Shown: positions 1 through 10,124 of the stretch, in pieces
Position numbering within the stretch: position 1 is the stretch's first letter
Layout of the letters: every line of letters starts with the position of its first letter
Notes under the pieces: model-generated
The model's database searches: none
What the model was told of the DNA's origin: nothing
The model's input: the letters and a program-made list of their open reading frames with translations, nothing else
Program-made: the position numbers and the translations under genes
DNA from: Prorocentrum cordatum
Lineage: Eukaryota; Sar; Dinophyceae; Prorocentrales; Prorocentraceae
DNA length: 64,000 nt
Reading direction: 5' to 3'
Assembly: GCA_963575745.1 (NCBI GenBank)
Contig: CAUYUJ010003658.1
Location: 517,501-581,500 of the forward strand

Positions 1-965
1 GGCCCCCCCTCTCTCCGATAATTGGCAATTCAAGGGCTTAGTCATGGGGCCTCGGCGCCGCCGTGAAGCAGCATCGGCAAGAGAAATGGAGATTTTGATT
101 ATATTTTTGAACCCAGTGTTGTCTTTGAACCTGCCCCCGTATGCTGTGCACTATGGTTGCCCTCAGGATTTCGGACATGTGGCAAATCCCATTGGTTTTT
201 TGAGCCTGACCCTGCTGATCTGCGTGAGGGGCGCCGCCGAATTTAGAAATGTGGCAAATCCGATTTGTTTTTCGACCGTGACCCCGCCGATCTGCGTGAG
301 GGGTTTCGCCGAATTTCAGAATTGTGGCCCGTCCGTGTGGTTGTTCGACCGTGACCCCGCCGATCTGCGTGAGGGGTGCCAGCGAATTTCAGACATGTGA
401 CAAATCACATTAGTTGTTGGACTCTGACCCTGCCGATTTGCGTGAGGGGTGCCGCCGAATTTAGAAATGTGGCAAATCCCATTCGTAATTCAATCCTGAC
501 CCCGCCGATCTGCGTCTGGGGTGCCGCCGAATCTGAGAAATGTGGCAAATATCATTGGTTTTTCGACCCTGACCCCGCCGATCTGCGTAAGGGCGCCGCC
601 TGATTTCAGGAATGTTGCAAATCCCATGGTTTTTTGGATTCTGACCCCGCCGATCTGCGTGTGGGGTGCCGCCGAATTTGAAAATCTGGCAAATCCCATT
701 GGCTTTCCTACCCTGACCCCGCCGATTTGCGAGAGGGGTGTTACCGGATTTTTACACTGCTGCAGATCCCTTGTGTTTTTGGACCCTGACCCCGCAGATT
801 TGTTTGAGGGGTGCCACTCTCGACCCTCCCAGACATTTTGAGACCCCCACCCCTCGCGCGGTCTACAACAAGGAACAGTAAGCAACAGGAAGCAGAATTG
901 TAACATTGGAAACTGGAATCTGGAACTGGCACAGGGAACAACACACCCTCGTCCTACGGCGTAGC
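1..965 (+). mobile_element. Dispersed element, copy A (5' end cut by window edge)
   Basis: Non-coding element homologous over its length to the element at 16733-18145. Shared left part: GGCCCCC(C)CTCTCT.. followed by a GGC(C)T(C/T)GGCGC..CGTGAAGCAG block at about 45-70. The middle is a 73-bp minisatellite. The shared right part has a CCCTCGCGCGGTC block, then AGCAGAATTGTAAC.TTGGAAACT near 890-915 and CTCGTCCTAC near 948. The right terminal inverted repeat of copy B is absent here, and the element runs into a TAG microsatellite. No coding capacity is seen; ORFs across the array are repeat artefacts. Probably a non-autonomous DNA element, by analogy with copy B. Confidence 0.6.
160..838. repeat. 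73-bp minisatellite inside dispersed element copy A
   Basis: About nine diverged units of 70-73 bp, each with a CTGACCCCGCCGATCTGCGT core followed by a GAGGGG(T)GCCGCCGAATTT segment and then GTGGCAAATCCCATT. The same unit, much more homogeneous, forms the array at 16985-17905. Units here differ from each other by many substitutions, so this copy looks older. Confidence 0.9.
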
Positions 966-1139
966 TGTCGTCGTATTAGTATTTTGCGTTAATTATCAAA
1001 GCTGCTCGTAATTAGGTGTAGTAGTACAGGTGCGAATGCCCAGCAGTAGTAGCAGTAGTAGCAGTAGCAGTCGCAGTCGTCGTGTATCGTCGTATTTTGT
1101 AATGGGAAATAGTAGTGCGAGTACTTTGTAGTTGTAGTC

Positions 1140-1307
1140 GTCGTAATTAAGATAGTAGTAGTCGTAGTAGCAGTCGTCGTCGTCGTAGTAGTAGTAGTAG
1201 TAGTAGTAGTAGTCGTAGTAGTAGTAGTGGTAGTGGTAGTAGTAGTAGTAGTAGTAGTAGTAGTGATAGTAGTAGTAGTAGTAGTCGTAGTAGTAGTAGT
1301 AGTAGTC

Positions 1308-1342
<35 letters not shown>

Positions 1343-1343
1343 C

Positions 1344-1375
<32 letters not shown>

Positions 1376-1460
1376 GGTAGTAGTACTGATAGTAGTAGCA
1401 GTGCTAGTGGTAGCAGTAGTGGTCGTAGAAGTAGTGGCAGCAGTAGTGGTCATATCAGTA

Positions 1461-1500
<40 letters not shown>

Positions 1501-1583
1501 CAGTAGTAGTAGTAGTAGTAGTAGTAGTCGTAGTAGTAGTAGTAGTAGCAGCAGTAGTAGTAGTAGTAGTAGTAGTAGCAATC

Positions 1584-1621
<38 letters not shown>

Positions 1622-1938
1622 TGTTGTTGTAGTAGTGGTAGTAGTTCCAGTAGTAGTAGTAGTAGTCGTAGTAGTAGTGGTAGTAGTAGTAGTAGTAGTA
1701 GTAGTTGTTGTAGTCGTAGCCGTAGCCGTAGTAGGAGTAGTAGTAATAGTAGTAGTAGTAGTAGCCGTAGTCGTAGTAGTAGTAGTAGTAGTAGTAGTAG
1801 GAGTAGGAGTAGTAGTAGACGTAGTGGTAGGCGTAGTAGTAGTAGTAGAAGAAGTAGTAGTAGCAGTAGTAGTAGTAGTAGTAGCAATAGTCGTAGTCGT
1901 AGTAGTAGTCGTAGTATTAGTATTATTAGTAGTGGTAA

Positions 1939-1979
<41 letters not shown>

Positions 1980-2095
1980 TAGTAGCAATAGTCGTAGTCG
2001 TAGTAGTAGTCGTAGTAGTAGTCGTAGTATTATTATTATTAGTAGTAGTAGTAGTCGTAGTAGTAGTAGTAGTAGTAGTAGCAGTAGTCGTGCTT
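1140..2095. repeat. (TAG)n / (AGT)n microsatellite
   Basis: Nearly 1 kb of AGT trinucleotides with occasional CGT, GGT and AGC variants. It produces long poly-Val, poly-Leu and poly-Thr reading frames in several frames and on both strands, which are not genes. It starts where the right end of dispersed element copy A would be expected. Confidence 0.97.
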
Positions 2096-2159
2096 GCATT
2101 TAGTAGTACTCGGTATCAGGGATCGTAATACTATGTCGTAGTACCCATACGAAACTACG

Positions 2160-2605
2160 ACCTGCCGTCAGCCTGCACAACTCGACCCGCACGCGGCGGC
2201 GCGACATCCTTGCAAGGTTTATGAAACGAGCGCGCGCGGCTCTAGGCGATAGCAGCATTTTTGGAGTGGCTCGCCCTCGGTCCGCGATGCTGCGCCAAGT
2301 TCTGGAGCAGAGCGCGAGACGCGCTACGGCAAGATGCGCGCTTTGAAAACGAACCGCCTTCAGTCCGCGAAGCCCCCGCAGGCTTTTCAAACGAAAGTGC
2401 GCTGCGCTAGGGCGAGAGCCACAGTTCAAACCACTTGCAACATGCGAGCGCGGCGCCAAGGAGAGAGCCACATTTCGAAAACGGCCCGCCCTCAACCCGC
2501 GAAGCACTTGCAAGTCTTGGAGAAGTGCGCGCGCGGCGCTAAGGCGAGAGTTGCACTTTGAAAACCGAGCCGCCCTCAATCCGCGAAGCTCTTGTGGGTT
2601 TTTTG
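2160..2605. repeat. ~83-bp GC-rich satellite, left block
   Basis: About five units built on GCGCGCGGCGCTAAGGCGAG, then AGCCGCATTTTGAAAACGAG, then CCGCCCTCAGTCCGCGAAGC. The identical family resumes at about 10125 after the retroelement. The last unit here breaks off in the T-run after CGAAGCTCTTGTGGG. Confidence 0.88.
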
Positions 2606-3151
2606 TTCCCAACTATCCTGTGGTGCTGGGTCCTCGTTTTTAAGAGACAGCGCCCCGCGTTCCTTCCTCCTCCCGCTTCTCCCCCCCCCCTCCTCCACCT
2701 CCTCCCTCCCCCCCCTCTTTGCCGTCAGCTGGTGCTCAATCTTCCTGGTCATTTGGGGCACGCTTCACTCAATCTCGAAGAAGTCCAACCAGGTGCTGAC
2801 AAGGATGCGGTCTCGGCCATGCTCCAGTCAGACGTTTTCCAGAAGTACACACAGTTTCTCGAGGAGCAGCAGGTTCGCGCGGCATCGGCAGCGACGACCA
2901 CGGCGGCTCCTTCTCCCTTTGATGGTGCTGGTGATGCAGCTATGCCTCAGGCTCAGCAACCACAAGCACCACCTCAAGCTCGGTCGCCCTTCGCCAATAA
3001 TGGATGGGCGGACGCACCAGACGAACCCGTGCCTGTCGATGAGGATGACCCCGACGTGCAGGAGCTCTTTTTCAGCGCCCAGCGCATCGAGCAGCGGGAG
3101 TGGGGCATCAAGTTGCAGGAGATCCTGGCCAAGCGCCAGCGGCACTCCTAG
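2606..3151 (+). pseudogene. Small acidic ORF at 5' end of the LINE (ORF1-like)
   Basis: Open frame ending at 3151; no ATG clearly marks its start. From about 2750 it reads like protein: a helical stretch (NLEEVQPGADKDAVSAML, then FQKYTQFLEEQQ), an Ala/Gln/Pro-rich linker, an acidic patch (PVDEDDPDVQELFF) and a basic end (LQEILAKRQRHS). The upstream portion runs over a C/T-rich tract and is probably not translated. It lies 60 bp before the endonuclease frame, where LINE ORF1 proteins usually sit, but no zinc knuckle or RNA-recognition motif is visible. Calling it ORF1 rests on position only. Confidence 0.4.
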
Positions 3152-3210
3152 CAGTAGTAGCGTAGTGATGCCTCTGTGCTGCGGCCTGCCTGTCTAGGTT
3201 TGGCCTTCCA

Positions 3211-4233
3211 GTGCCTCCTCCCCCTCCTCCTTCGGACTCCTCCGTGGGCACGATGGGCAGTGGGCTCGTTGAGGCGTACAACGGAAACTCTTGGCCCACA
3301 CTGCGAGAACGGTTGACTACCACTTCCGCTCTTATTTTGTTGGCACAGGAGATCGGATTCACCCTTGACGACGAGGGTGACAAGTGCGACGCAGTAGGGA
3401 AGCTGGGCTGGCGCATGCTCGCAGCACCTGCTGTTCCAGGATTGTCTGGGAAACCAAAATGGGGGGCGGCTGTTCTGGTCCGACAGCATTTGGGCCTCAG
3501 GTGGCCTGCGGATGGCTCTGGCATCGTTGAGCACGGCCGGGTCCTTAAAGCCATCGTCGACATTCCGTCCTGGCCCCCCCTCGTTGTGATGTCGGTTTAC
3601 CTGAAATCAGGCACTGGGTTTTGTGAGCTCAACCTGAAGTTACTTAAGAAAATCGGACAGGCCTTGCAGCACGAGCACCTCTTTGTGGCGGGCGGAGACT
3701 GGAATTTGGCCCCCAGCCTTATCGAGTCCGCTGGCCTTCCCCGCCGCCTCGAGGCGGTCTTGTTCGTGCCTGAGGAACACACGTGTGTCAGCCCCTCCTC
3801 TCCCACTACCTTAGACTATTTCTTGGCCTCGAACAGTTTCTCGAGGGCGGTCGAGGGCGCGACGGCTGTTTTGACCTGGACGGGGCGGCCCCGCAGGCCT
3901 GTTCAGTTGCAGCTTCGTGATCGTGCTGTCTCGTTGCACCAGTTAACTTACAGGTCGCACCAACGACTTCCCTGCGAGCTGCCTGTGGGACCGCCCCCCT
4001 GCCCGCAGAATTGGAGCATGGCTCGCGACATCGCTGAATGTGCGGCCGACGCGGCTATCTCGGCCCCCGTCGGCGAGGCTTGGGAACTTCTGAGCCAAGC
4101 GTGGGTGTACTTCTCTAACACCCTCGAGCTCGAGCTCGAGTCTTTTTACGGGTGTTCCAGTTACCAGCAAGGGCCACAAGGGTTCAAGGTTGAAGGCGCG
4201 TTGGATCCCCATCTTCTCTCGCCCCAAAGGTAA
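3211..4233 (+). pseudogene. LINE AP-endonuclease-like domain (EEP family)
   Basis: A 340-residue frame matching the endonuclease/exonuclease/phosphatase layout of LINE endonucleases, which nick target DNA to prime reverse transcription. Visible landmarks in order: NGNSW near the start (metal-binding Asn), LLAQEIGF (catalytic-Glu position), a strand ending VVMSVYLKSG, GGDWNLAP near 3700 (GDxN motif) and LDYFLAS near 3810 (Asp of the C-terminal block; the usual SDH is degraded). The frame continues into a linker. It overlaps the RT frame by about 40 bases in a different register, so a frameshift near 4190 breaks what was probably one polyprotein. Confidence 0.72.
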
Positions 4234-5653
4234 CGCTACGAACCTGGTCCCCGTTGGTTGGGAATGGTTGGCCCAGCAGCTCCGTGAAACCCTTGGGGCC
4301 TGTCGACGCTTCCAGGAGGCGGGGCAAGGGATCGGTCAGGACCCTATTGAGCTCGATCAGCAGATGCAATTTGTTGTAGCTCAGCCGTGCCCTGGAGAGG
4401 GGCTCAGTGCGCGCTTGGACAGCGCGATTGCACAGTCTCGTGAGCTAATGCGCCGAGGGTCCGCCTCTTCAGCCACGTGGCTGACCGACCTAGACGAGTT
4501 CCTCCAGTCTTGGGAGGGCGACTGCGACGAGGCTGTCAAGGCCATCCAGAAGGGGAGGCAGGACTCACGGGACGAATGGCAGGAGAAAGCTTTAAGGGGA
4601 GGGGCTCGGGCTATGCGCCGCCTTACCAAACTGAAACGTCGGTGGACCCCCACCACGATCGAATCTCACCCTGGCGTTTTCTCGGCTAACCCTCGGGACT
4701 TGATCGAGGCTGAAAGCGAGGCGCTGGCTAGTTTTTGGCATGCCAGCACTGCGCCGTCTACCGTGTGGGTTCCCAATAGGAATCATCTTCCGCGGCCGAC
4801 TGCAGGAGATATCCGCAGCGCCAGCGCCAGCTTCTCGGCGCTCACCTCGCAGTCGCTCGACGGGCTGCACCCGCGGCAGCTCTGTCTGGTCTCGGATGCG
4901 GCCCTCGACACCTTCGGCGCCCTTGTCCAGGCTATTGAATCGTTGGGACTGTTCCCCAAACAGTTGTTATGGTTACTCTTCCCCTTGTTGGAGAAACCCA
5001 AGGGTGGGCTCCGCCCCATACTGTTGTGCGCTGGGCCCGTTCGTGTCTGGGAGCGCCTCCGCAGGCCTTGGCTCACCGACTTTAACGACCGTTTCCCCCG
5101 ACGCTTTTGGGCCTTCGGCCCTGGCCGCAGTCCAGAGGATGCCGTGTGGCATCAGGCGGCGGCCTGCGAAGTGGCGGCCCAGACGGGCCAAGTTTCTCTC
5201 GGGGTTATTTGGGACGGCACCACATACTACGAAAGCTTCGATTTGGTCTTGCTCAGGGATCGTGCTCCAAAGTTTGGGTTCCAGGAAGTCATCGTTAAAA
5301 CCACTTTTAACTTCTGGCGAGGACCCCGAATCGTTAGGCTCGGCAGCATGTATGGCACGATCCCCTACTTCGCCACGTCGGGCCTGCCCGCTGGCGACGG
5401 ATTTAACGACCTGTTTGTCCGTGTGTACAGCCTCGAGGCCTTCGACGGCTACACGCTGGCCAACCCCCTGGTCCCTCTCTCCTCCTACGTCGACGACGAT
5501 GCTCTGACGACGCAGGCGGATGCGGAACAGGAGGCCCTCAGTCGTATGGTCCAGGCTTGTGCGCACATGTATGTTTTTTTCCGCGACAGTTTGAAGGTCG
5601 GTCTCCAGGCGGATAAATTTCCACCGCTGATGTGTGACCACTACCGCCACTGA
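4190..5653 (+). pseudogene. LINE reverse transcriptase domain
   Basis: A 487-residue frame. The linker (residues ~1-190) is followed by RT: SLDGLHPRQLCLVSDAALD, then LLFPLLEKPKGGLRPILL (fingers, KPxGxxRPI), LGVIWDGTTYYESFD (motif A position; Asp retained), ATSGLPAGDGFNDLFVRVY (motif B, G..AGD) and YVDDDA at 5486 (motif C catalytic aspartates). The active-site aspartates survive. The frame then ends prematurely at 5653 in a degraded segment. There is no clear initiator; the first codons overlap the endonuclease frame. It acts with the upstream endonuclease in target-primed reverse transcription. Confidence 0.85.
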
Positions 5654-6500
5654 TCTCATTTTTCGGGGTAGGGGTTTTCTGTTGGCGGATCCGACGCAGA
5701 AGCTTAAATCCCATATTCGTATGAGAACAGATTTTGCACGCCATCGCCTTCAACTGCGAGTGGGCCGTGGAAGCAAGTCAGGTCGACGTTGTCACGCGAG
5801 GAAGCGAGAGCAACAGCCTGGTGACGCAAATGGTTCTGATGGTACATTGCGCGTCACATGTATTTAGTCCTATGTGCTCGCGTTCTGCGTTGAGGCCCTT
5901 GGCCTCAGCTCCTGGGCCACCCGTTTGAGGGTTCAGACCGGGGTCTGGATGTGCATATTCGGTGTTGCGGGCACCGCGGTGGGGGCTCGCAGGCCATCGC
6001 CGCCTGTGGGATTTTTTGGCCGCAGTAGTGGATATGGATATTTGTTGGGGGGTCTTCCCTTCGTTTTTATCCATATCCACTGCTGGCTGCCTGGGTGGGG
6101 TCGCCTGTGAGAGCTCGCACTCTGGCCTGGCGTTCTGGTTCGTTGGGCGGCGCCCCAGATGGTCCGCGGCGTCGCGGGCGTGGAGCAGATGATGTCAAGG
6201 CGCATCGAAAGGCAAGACAAGGCAGCTCGAAGGTTCGGGATCGTCAATCTCGGCGACTCTGAACGGCGGCGGTCGTGGTGTACTCAGACATTCCACCCCT
6301 TTGCTGGGGACCTCCATCTGGAATGTGGACGATGGGACTCCTGCACGGCCACGTATTGCTGGCCCTTTGTTTTAACAGCTCCAGTCTTTTCGCGCATCCG
6401 TGCCACGGAGGCAATCAGTCCTGCTGCTCGGGGAGTTGTCGGGGGGAATCCCCACCAGCACCGGATATGGTAATATATTGCTGGTGCAAAATTAACTACG
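5654..6500. other. Unexplained 850-bp stretch inside the LINE
   Basis: Between the RT catalytic core and the thumb-like region, where the protein should run on directly, there are about 850 bases with no sustained reading frame. They contain the imperfect hairpin at 6023-6085 and a second short inverted motif (GCACC..GGTGC, 6457-6488). Likely a secondary insertion or heavily decayed RT sequence; no ends or duplicated target site could be defined. Confidence 0.45.
6023..6085. other. 18-bp hairpin with 27-nt loop
   Basis: Arms CAGTAGTGGATATGGATA (6023-6040) and TATCCATATCCACTGCTG (6068-6085) are complementary at 17 of 18 positions; the exception is a G-T wobble. It is a strong potential cruciform or RNA stem in the unexplained stretch of the LINE. 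Confidence 0.7.
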
Positions 6501-8477
6501 TTCGGAAGCTCTCTTTCGCTGGCCAGAAAGCTCGGCACTCTTCTCGGCCAGAAGGCTGGCCTTGTCACGAACAGTACAGTGTCCCTTGGCACTGATCTTG
6601 CCCCTGGTCAGGTGAGGTCGGCCCGTAATGCCTTTTGGAAACGCCGATCTCGTTTTGATTCCATGTTCAAGCGTCATAAGAAGTCGCAGAAAATGAGGAA
6701 CCGACTTCCACGGCAGAAGGGGCGCATCGGGAAGATTTATGTTGCAGGCGTGGCTCCTGCTGCTACTTTCGGCTCGGCCGTTGTAGGATAGAGCGACTGG
6801 GAACTGTCTCAGGCCAGACGCGTCCTCCTCTCCTACAAACCCCCCTACCACCGTGGTTGCTCCCTCACGGCCAAGCTTGCCTTGCACGGGGACCCCGTTG
6901 ATCGGGCGAGCGTGGCCCCTGCGGTTCATTGGGCCACTATCGTTTGGACGGCCATCACTTCTCCCTCGACCTCCCATTACTCGGTCAAGGAAGTTTGTCA
7001 GATGTGGTGTCGAGTGCCTTTCGACCAAGATGTGTCTTGGAAGAGCTCGAGGGGGCACATCCAGAGAATGCATCTGTGCCTGTTTCGTGTGGGCTGGTGC
7101 GCCACGTCTGCTCTCACTTGGGAGGATGACTGCGGTCGCGAAGTGCACCTCGGTTTCAACTCGCCCAGCATGGTGAGTCACTTGCTTAGGTTGGCCACCC
7201 AGCGCAGTTTTGAACGGAAGCTGGCTTCGGATCTCCTGAATTTTCCTGGTCCTCGTGTGACCCTTGACCCTTTGCAAAAACTCCTGGGGCCCAAGTCCAA
7301 GGTTTTGAGCGATCGGGAAAAATACATTGCCGGCTCAGTTTTTTGTAGCGGAGTCTGGACCCGCGCGCGAGCTCGCGCTGCAGGATACCAGAGCGATGGT
7401 AGATGCCCCTTGCGCGGTGAGGTCGACAGCATCAGACACCGCGGGTGGCTTTGCCAGCACGAGACTGCACGGGCTGCTCGTGCCGAAGCTGTTGGAGAAC
7501 AGCTAGAGCTGTTACAGGAGGCCCTGGAAAGTGAAGATCGGTTTTTATGGGATGAGCTTAAACTCGATCACCCCGAAACCCTCCACCCTCCTCCGTCTAA
7601 CAACCCCGCCCCCACCCTCTACTCGGCCGAGGGGGCCGAGATAGCGTGGGGATCCGTCGACTTGCGAGGGTGCGAAGTTTGCATGGACGGATCCTGTCTC
7701 CGTCACTCGGTGCGCGAACTTAGCCGTGCTTCTTATGCCTGGGTGTTCCTGGGCCCAGGTGAAACTATTGTGGCCTATGCTAAAGGAACTGTGTGGGGCG
7801 TTCTTCCCCAGACGCCGCAGGCGGCCGAGCACCAAGCCATGGCCTGCCTGCCCATCTACGTAGAGTACACAGGTACACGAATCAGCGATTGCATGACTGT
7901 GGTCAAGCTCTGCCTCTCCAGCCCGACGCACCAGACGTCGGCCAAGCACCGATATGCAGGAATGCGACGAGGGGCCTTGCTTCATGAAAAACGTGATCAT
8001 GACATTGTTGTGCAGCACACACCAGCGCATCGGTCGAAAGAGGTTATCGATTCGCTCTCGCCCGTGGACAAGAGGATCGCCGTTGGCAACAGTCTTGCCG
8101 ACTCGCTCGCCAAGCACGCCCTCTCTCTCCACCCCCGTCCCTCGAACATGAATTCGGACATCATCGATTCGAATTTAGTCAAGCTGAAGTTTACCGCCAG
8201 AGTTTTGGCCAAAGTTTTGTGTGTTTTCGAGGTCGAACGGTTTGAACGCTCTCCTTCGGGCCCTCGCGCACGCTTCCTCAAATCAGGGGGCTGGCACGCG
8301 TGGGAACCCCTAGAGGAAGGACGAGCGCGTTGTTTGAGATGTCTCGCTTTTTGGAAAGACCCTTCCACCAGACCCATGATCGGCTGCTCAGGTCCTAGCA
8401 AAACCTGGCGGGGGGTCCTCGACTTCAGTAAAGGCCACACGCTTGCTCATACGCGTGTGACCAAAAAACGAGGTTGA
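6501..8477 (+). pseudogene. LINE thumb region and RNase H domain
   Basis: One frame runs from about 6501 to 8477 apart from an in-frame TAG at 6789-6791. It begins ARKLGTLLGQKAGL..LGTD, then a basic helix RKR-type segment (KRRSRFDSMFKRHKKSQKMR) and VAGVAPAATFGSAVVG, the usual post-RT region of these elements; after the stop it resumes SDWELSQARRVLL. RNase H follows: VCMDGSC near 7680 (first Asp), AEHQAM near 7825 (Glu), an Asp-containing SDCMTVVK near 7888, HTPAHRSKE near 8020 (His) and GNSLADSLAK near 8088 (last Asp). All four acidic positions look retained. It would degrade the RNA strand of the cDNA hybrid. The end is Cys-bearing (ARCLRCLAFW). Confidence 0.75.
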
Positions 8478-8484
8478 GTCCATT

Positions 8485-8850
8485 ATGTTTTTCTGTACTA
8501 CTTGTGGGGCCTACACGGCCAAGAGGTGTTACCTTTTAGGCCGTGACTGTCCGCTGCGCAAGCTTGCGGGGGGCCCCACGACCCTCCGTCGTATCTTTGA
8601 AGGCCAGCACCCTCACTATAGGGAGGAGGGGTCCCGTCTCAGTGTGTCGAGCCGCCGCGGATCGGCCTACATGCAGTATGCGGCGGCCCTGCCGCCGCCG
8701 CCTGAAGTTCGTCAGCCTCTACGCGGGATGGAGTCCCTGCCTCAGACGCCAGGCATGCTCGCTCTCGTGGCACGTATTCAGGCACGGGAGGCTGCTGCTA
8801 GGGCAGCAGCCCCTCGAGATGTTTCTCGAAGCCGCAGTCGCGGCCGCTAA
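8485..8850 (+). CDS. Small Cys-rich ORF at the 3' end of the LINE
   Basis: An ATG at 8485, 7 nt after the RNase H stop, opens a 121-residue frame. The first 40 residues carry CTTCGAY..RCYLLGRDCPLRK, a four-Cys ribbon-like arrangement (CxxC and C..C), followed by RRIFEGQHPHY and a basic Arg/Ser tail ending SRSRSRGR. Given the CxxC just before the upstream stop, this may originally have been the C-terminal zinc ribbon of the LINE polyprotein, separated by a frame shift, rather than an independent gene. A nucleic-acid-binding role is an inference from the Cys spacing and basic tail. Confidence 0.5.
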   Translation: MFFCTTCGAYTAKRCYLLGRDCPLRKLAGGPTTLRRIFEGQHPHYREEGSRLSVSSRRGSAYMQYAAALPPPPEVRQPLRGMESLPQTPGMLALVARIQAREAAARAAAPRDVSRSRSRGR

Positions 8851-8931
8851 GTCATTGGCATCGGTCCTGCCCTCTGGGATTGCAGAGGAAAAAAACCCTC
8901 TTTGCCTCTGCTCTCGGCACACCTCCTACAG

Positions 8932-10050
8932 GCTTCGTAGCCCCATGAGGGGCCCGCCGAAGGCCACAGTGGGGGTGTACGCATGCGGGCCCCCCACCCC
9001 CATAGGGGGCCCCACCGAATGCACCACTGGGGGTGTTCGCATGCGGGCCCCCCGCCCAGGGCAGCGTTTCGTGGCCACATAGGGGGCCCCACCGAAGGCC
9101 CCATTGGAAGTGTTCGCATGCGCCCCCCCCGCCCTGGGCAGCGCTTCGTGGCACCATAAGGGGGGTCCATCGAAGGCCCCACTGGGGGTGGTCGCATGCC
9201 CCCCCCCCCCTCCCCCCCATCCAGGGCAGCGCTTCGTGGCCCCACCCAGGGCAGCGCTTCGTGGCCCCACAGGGTGCCCCACCGCAGGCCCCACTTGGGT
9301 TGTTCGCACGCGGGTCTTCCGCCCAGGACAACGCTTCGTGGCCCCATAGGGGGCGCCACCGAAGGCCACATTGGGAGCGTTCGCATGCGGGCCCCCCGCC
9401 CAGGGCAGCGCTTCGTGGCCACACAGGGGCTCCACCGAAGGCCCAGTTGGGATATCCGCATGCGGGTCACCCACCCAGGGCAGCGCTTCGTGGCTCCATA
9501 GGGAGCTCCACCGAATGCCACAGTGGGGGTGTTCGCATGCGGGTCCCCACCCTGGACAACGCCTCGTGGCCCCATAGGGGGGTCCACCGAAGGCACCAGT
9601 GGGGGTGCCCGCATGCGGATCCCCCGCCCAGGGCAGCGTTTCGTGGCCCCATACGGAAGCCCAACCGAAGGCCCCACTGGGGGCGTTCGCATGCGGCCTC
9701 CCCCGCCCAGGGCAGCGCTTCGCGGCACCAGAAGGGGGCTCCACCGACGGCCCTAGTGGGGGTGTTCGCACGCGGCCCCCCCGCCCAGGGCAGCGCCTCG
9801 TGGCTCCATAGGGGGCCCCACCGAGCGCCCCAATGGGGGTGCCCGCATGCGGTTCCCGCCCAGGGCAGCGCTTCGTGGCCTCATAAGGAGTCCCACCGTA
9901 GGCTTTGCATGCGGTTCCCCAGCCCAGGGCAGCGCTTCGTGGCCCCATAGGGAGCTCCACCGAAGGCCCCAGCGGGGGTGCCCGCGTGCGGTTCCCCACC
10001 GCCACCGCCGTGGCAGGCCCCTCGCGCAGTTCGTGGCCCCATAAAGAGCT
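8932..10050. repeat. ~77-bp minisatellite, tail of the LINE
   Basis: Fourteen units of about 62-110 bp (typically 75-79) with core GTGTTCGCATGCGGGCCCCC, then CGCCCAGGGCAGCGCTTCGT, then GGCCCCATAGGGGGCCCCAC. It starts about 80 bp after the last ORF and ends about 60 bp before the satellite resumes, so it behaves as the 3' untranslated tail. GCATGC and GGCCCC..GGGGCC palindromes recur in each unit. Long ORFs on both strands are artefacts of the period. Confidence 0.9.
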
Positions 10051-10124
10051 CCACCGAGGGCGATATTCACAACTGCGGCACTCACATCTGCATATGGTTG
10101 GGTCCTTCGCCAGTTTTTTTTTTG

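Larger units (their letters stand above)
2606..10110 (+). mobile_element. LINE-like non-LTR retrotransposon (EN-RT-RNase H), nested in satellite
   Basis: A 7.5-kb block interrupting an ~83-bp satellite. In order it holds a small acidic ORF (to 3151), an AP-endonuclease-like domain (3211-4233), a reverse transcriptase with YVDDD at 5486 (4190-5653), an unexplained 850-bp stretch, a thumb and C-terminal region with RNase H (6501-8477), a small Cys-containing ORF (8485-8850) and a minisatellite tail (8932-10050). Frameshifts fall near 4190 and 5640 and an in-frame TAG is at 6789. It is therefore inactive but well preserved. A clear target-site duplication was not found; TGGGTCCT occurs near both ends (about 2628 and 10099), which may be chance. 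Confidence 0.8.

Noticed and set aside
1227-2095. Long poly-Val, poly-Leu and poly-Thr ORFs on both strands
   Set aside because: Pure translation of a TAG trinucleotide array; no non-repetitive flank.
2628-10106. TGGGTCCT at both ends of the LINE as a target-site duplication
   Set aside because: Eight bases only, offset differently from the satellite boundaries; kept as a remark, not called.
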